A stretch of 7,697 bases of DNA, from NCBI GenBank assembly GCA_015228895.1, contig JADGCR010000105.1, forward strand, positions 1 through 7,697, in the 5' to 3' direction. Below, in pieces: positions 6,386-7,697 of this stretch. Every line of letters begins with the position of its first letter. Position 1 is the stretch's first letter. The notes under the pieces are model-generated. The model was not told the origin of the DNA, did no database searches, and worked only from the letters and a program-made list of their open reading frames with translations. The DNA is from Magnetococcales bacterium (GTDB taxonomy: Bacteria > Pseudomonadota > Magnetococcia > Magnetococcales > Magnetaquicoccaceae). Position numbers and translations under genes: made by a program.

Positions 6386-6414
6386 TTGCAGGGTGTCTCG
6401 CACTCTGCTATGGT
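6386..6414 (+). promoter_or_regulatory. Extended -10 promoter for the binding-protein gene
   Basis: TTGCAG (6386-6391) and TATGGT (6409-6414) are separated by 17 bases, with TGC at 6406-6408 forming an extended -10. The expected start of transcription near 6421 leaves a leader of about 34 bases with GGAGG at 6444-6448. This separates the downstream genes from uup as an independent unit. Confidence 0.6.
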
Positions 6415-6454
6415 TTGGGCGACATCAAATGTAAAGTGACGCTGGAGGGTGGTC

Positions 6455-7504
6455 ATGACCGTGCGCAAACGATTTGTGATCCTGCTGTTGATCGGTTGTC
6501 TGCTGCCCCGCGCCCTGCCTGCGGAGGAGAAGCGGGAGATCGTCCTGCTCAACTGGTCGGAGTACATGGACCCGGAGCTGCTGCAACGGTTCGAGAAAAC
6601 CACCGGCATCCATGTCAAGGAGGTCAACTTCGAGACCGACGAAACCAGGGACGAACTCCTCGCCCGGACCGGGGGGCGGGGATTCGACCTCTTCGTGGTC
6701 AGCGGGGAACGGGTGCAAAGCTATGTCAAGCGCAAGTGGCTGGCCAGGGTGGAGCCGGATGCCATGCCCAACCTCAAACACATCGCCCCCCGCTGGTTCG
6801 AGGCCTATCCCTACCTGCGGGAGTATGCCGTTCCCATGCTCTGGGGAACCTTGGGCATCGGTTATCGCACCGACCTGGTGGGGGGCAGGGTCACCCGCTG
6901 GCAGGAGCTGTTGCGGCCCCCGGAAAGGTGGCGCAAACGGATCGTCATGGAAAAAGAGTCCCCGGATCTGCTGGGCGCCGCCATGAAAGCGCTGGGACAC
7001 TCCTGGAACCATTACGACGAGACCGCCATAGATCAGGCCCGGACGATGCTGATGGCGCAAAAACCCTTCGTCCGGGCCTACGGCTACCCCTCCCTGGATC
7101 AAAGCTCCGGTCTGGTGACCGGCGAGGTGTGGCTGGCCATGCTCTTCAACGGCGACGCCATCACTCTCAAGGCGATCGAACCCAACATCGCCTACGTGGT
7201 CCCGGAGGAGGGGACCATCCTGTGGGTGGATTGCCTGGCGGTGCTGGAAAGCTCCCGACGCAAGACGTTGGCTTATGCCTTCATCGATTTTCTCCACGAA
7301 CCGGACAACGCCGCCCAACTGGCCCATCATCTCCATTACGCCACGGTCAACCAGGGGGCGGAACCCCTGCTGAAACCCGAACACAGGAACGATCCGGTGA
7401 TCTATCCCTCCGAGGCCGTTCTGGGCCGGTCGGAGTTTCTCGCCAAACCACCCCCCAGGGTGGACCGGCGTTTCAAGGAAATCCTTCGCGGCCTGCTCAA
7501 CTGA
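6455..7504 (+). CDS. PotD/NspS-type polyamine-family periplasmic binding protein
   Basis: A 349-residue exported solute-binding protein. ATG 6455 has GGAGG (6444-6448) six bases upstream; GTG 6449 in the same frame overlaps that site and is less likely. The signal peptide is MTVRKRFVILLLIGCLLPRA..., probably cut after ALPA (about residue 23); LIGC at 12-15 also fits a lipobox, so a lipoprotein is possible. The mature chain follows E. coli PotD from memory: LNWSEYMDPELLQRF (32-46), FDLFVVSG (77-84), VPMLWG (126-131), GEVWLAMLFNGD (223-234), EEGTILWVDCLAV (251-263), HYATVN (294-299). Pocket equivalents W34, Y37, S83, acidic E168 and D171, W257, D259 and Y295 are kept; a PotD Trp is F231 and a PotD Tyr aligns with E85. 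A polyamine or related amine ligand is likely. No permease or ATPase gene is seen before the edge; a membrane protein gene follows after 21 bases, which favours sensing over transport. Confidence 0.88.
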   Translation: MTVRKRFVILLLIGCLLPRALPAEEKREIVLLNWSEYMDPELLQRFEKTTGIHVKEVNFETDETRDELLARTGGRGFDLFVVSGERVQSYVKRKWLARVEPDAMPNLKHIAPRWFEAYPYLREYAVPMLWGTLGIGYRTDLVGGRVTRWQELLRPPERWRKRIVMEKESPDLLGAAMKALGHSWNHYDETAIDQARTMLMAQKPFVRAYGYPSLDQSSGLVTGEVWLAMLFNGDAITLKAIEPNIAYVVPEEGTILWVDCLAVLESSRRKTLAYAFIDFLHEPDNAAQLAHHLHYATVNQGAEPLLKPEHRNDPVIYPSEAVLGRSEFLAKPPPRVDRRFKEILRGLLN

Positions 7505-7525
7505 TCCAAAAGGTGCCACCAGCCG

Positions 7526-7697
7526 ATGTCAGAGACACAAACATGTCCAACGGGGATCAGGTTGCGGACCTGGCTGTTGCTGGTGCTCCTCCCGCTGGTG
7601 ACCGCGCCTCTCATGATCGTCGGCTGGCTCGCCCGGGATCACCTGACCCAGACCGCCACCTCCCGCGCCATCGGGGAGGTGAACAACCTGCTGCGTC
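7526..7697 (+). CDS. Membrane-anchored protein, probably a sensor (N-terminal part, cut by window edge)
   Basis: The frame is open to the end of the window and gives 57 residues starting MSETQTCPTGIRLRTW. Residues about 15-35 (TWLLLVLLPLVTAPLMIVGW) form a membrane helix after a short positively charged cytoplasmic stretch. The next part (LARDHLTQTATSRAIGEVNN) looks like the beginning of a periplasmic helical domain. This layout is common in histidine kinases, diguanylate cyclases and chemoreceptors, but no output domain is inside the window. Translation starts 21 bases after the stop of the binding-protein gene, in the same frame and without a strong ribosome binding site (AAAAGG at 7508-7513, 12 bases away), so the two are probably co-transcribed and perhaps coupled. 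The gene itself is fairly sure; its identity as a sensor is inference. Confidence 0.7.
   Translation, partial: MSETQTCPTGIRLRTWLLLVLLPLVTAPLMIVGWLARDHLTQTATSRAIGEVNNLLR

Noticed and set aside
4424..6403. Long open frame (659 codons) on the minus strand opposite uup
   Set aside because: It is exactly antisense to a clear Uup gene; the translation is Gly/Gln/Pro-rich with no family features, as expected from GC-rich third positions.
6425..7519. 364-codon minus-strand frame opposite the binding-protein gene
   Set aside because: Antisense to a gene with a signal peptide and clear PotD-family motifs; no features of its own.

Overview
The window is GC-rich, tightly packed chromosomal DNA. It carries seven protein genes, one of them cut by each edge, and no RNA gene, insertion sequence, CRISPR array or phage gene that I can see. 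The Uup-type ABC-F ATPase, DUF3301 protein, LRV-repeat protein and multi-domain hybrid histidine kinase together point to a Gram-negative proteobacterium. A gammaproteobacterial or Magnetococcia-like lineage is my best guess, but I cannot place it more closely from sequence alone.

Layout. (1) Positions 1-406, minus strand: the N-terminal part of a leucine-rich-repeat-variant (LRV) protein, leaving the window at its C-terminus. (2) Positions 407-633: a divergent regulatory region with an extended -10 promoter for each side; the rightward one has an inverted repeat across its -35 box. (3) Positions 634-957, plus strand: an unrecognised 107-residue protein with a C-terminal membrane segment, followed by a hairpin/T-tract terminator. 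(4) Positions 4226 down to 1040, minus strand: an apparent three-gene operon of a DUF3301 membrane-anchored protein, a 204-residue protein with two membrane segments, and a 730-residue hybrid histidine kinase (kinase, degenerate receiver, intact receiver, HPt). The kinase has no periplasmic sensor domain, so the two small membrane proteins are candidate input partners. A possible 23-codon leader ORF overlaps the DUF3301 start. (5) Positions 4227-4417: a divergent promoter region. (6) Positions 4418-6289, plus strand: Uup. (7) Positions 6386-7697, plus strand: a promoter, a PotD/NspS-type polyamine-family periplasmic binding protein and, 21 bases later, the start of a membrane-anchored protein whose N-terminus looks like a sensor.

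Most of the window concerns signal reception and transmission. The right-hand pair (polyamine-family binding protein followed directly by a membrane protein, with no permease or ATPase gene seen before the edge) recalls the NspS-MbaA sensing arrangement. The left-hand operon looks like a phosphorelay kinase with unusual membrane accessory proteins. I did not find a clearly new defence or mobile system.
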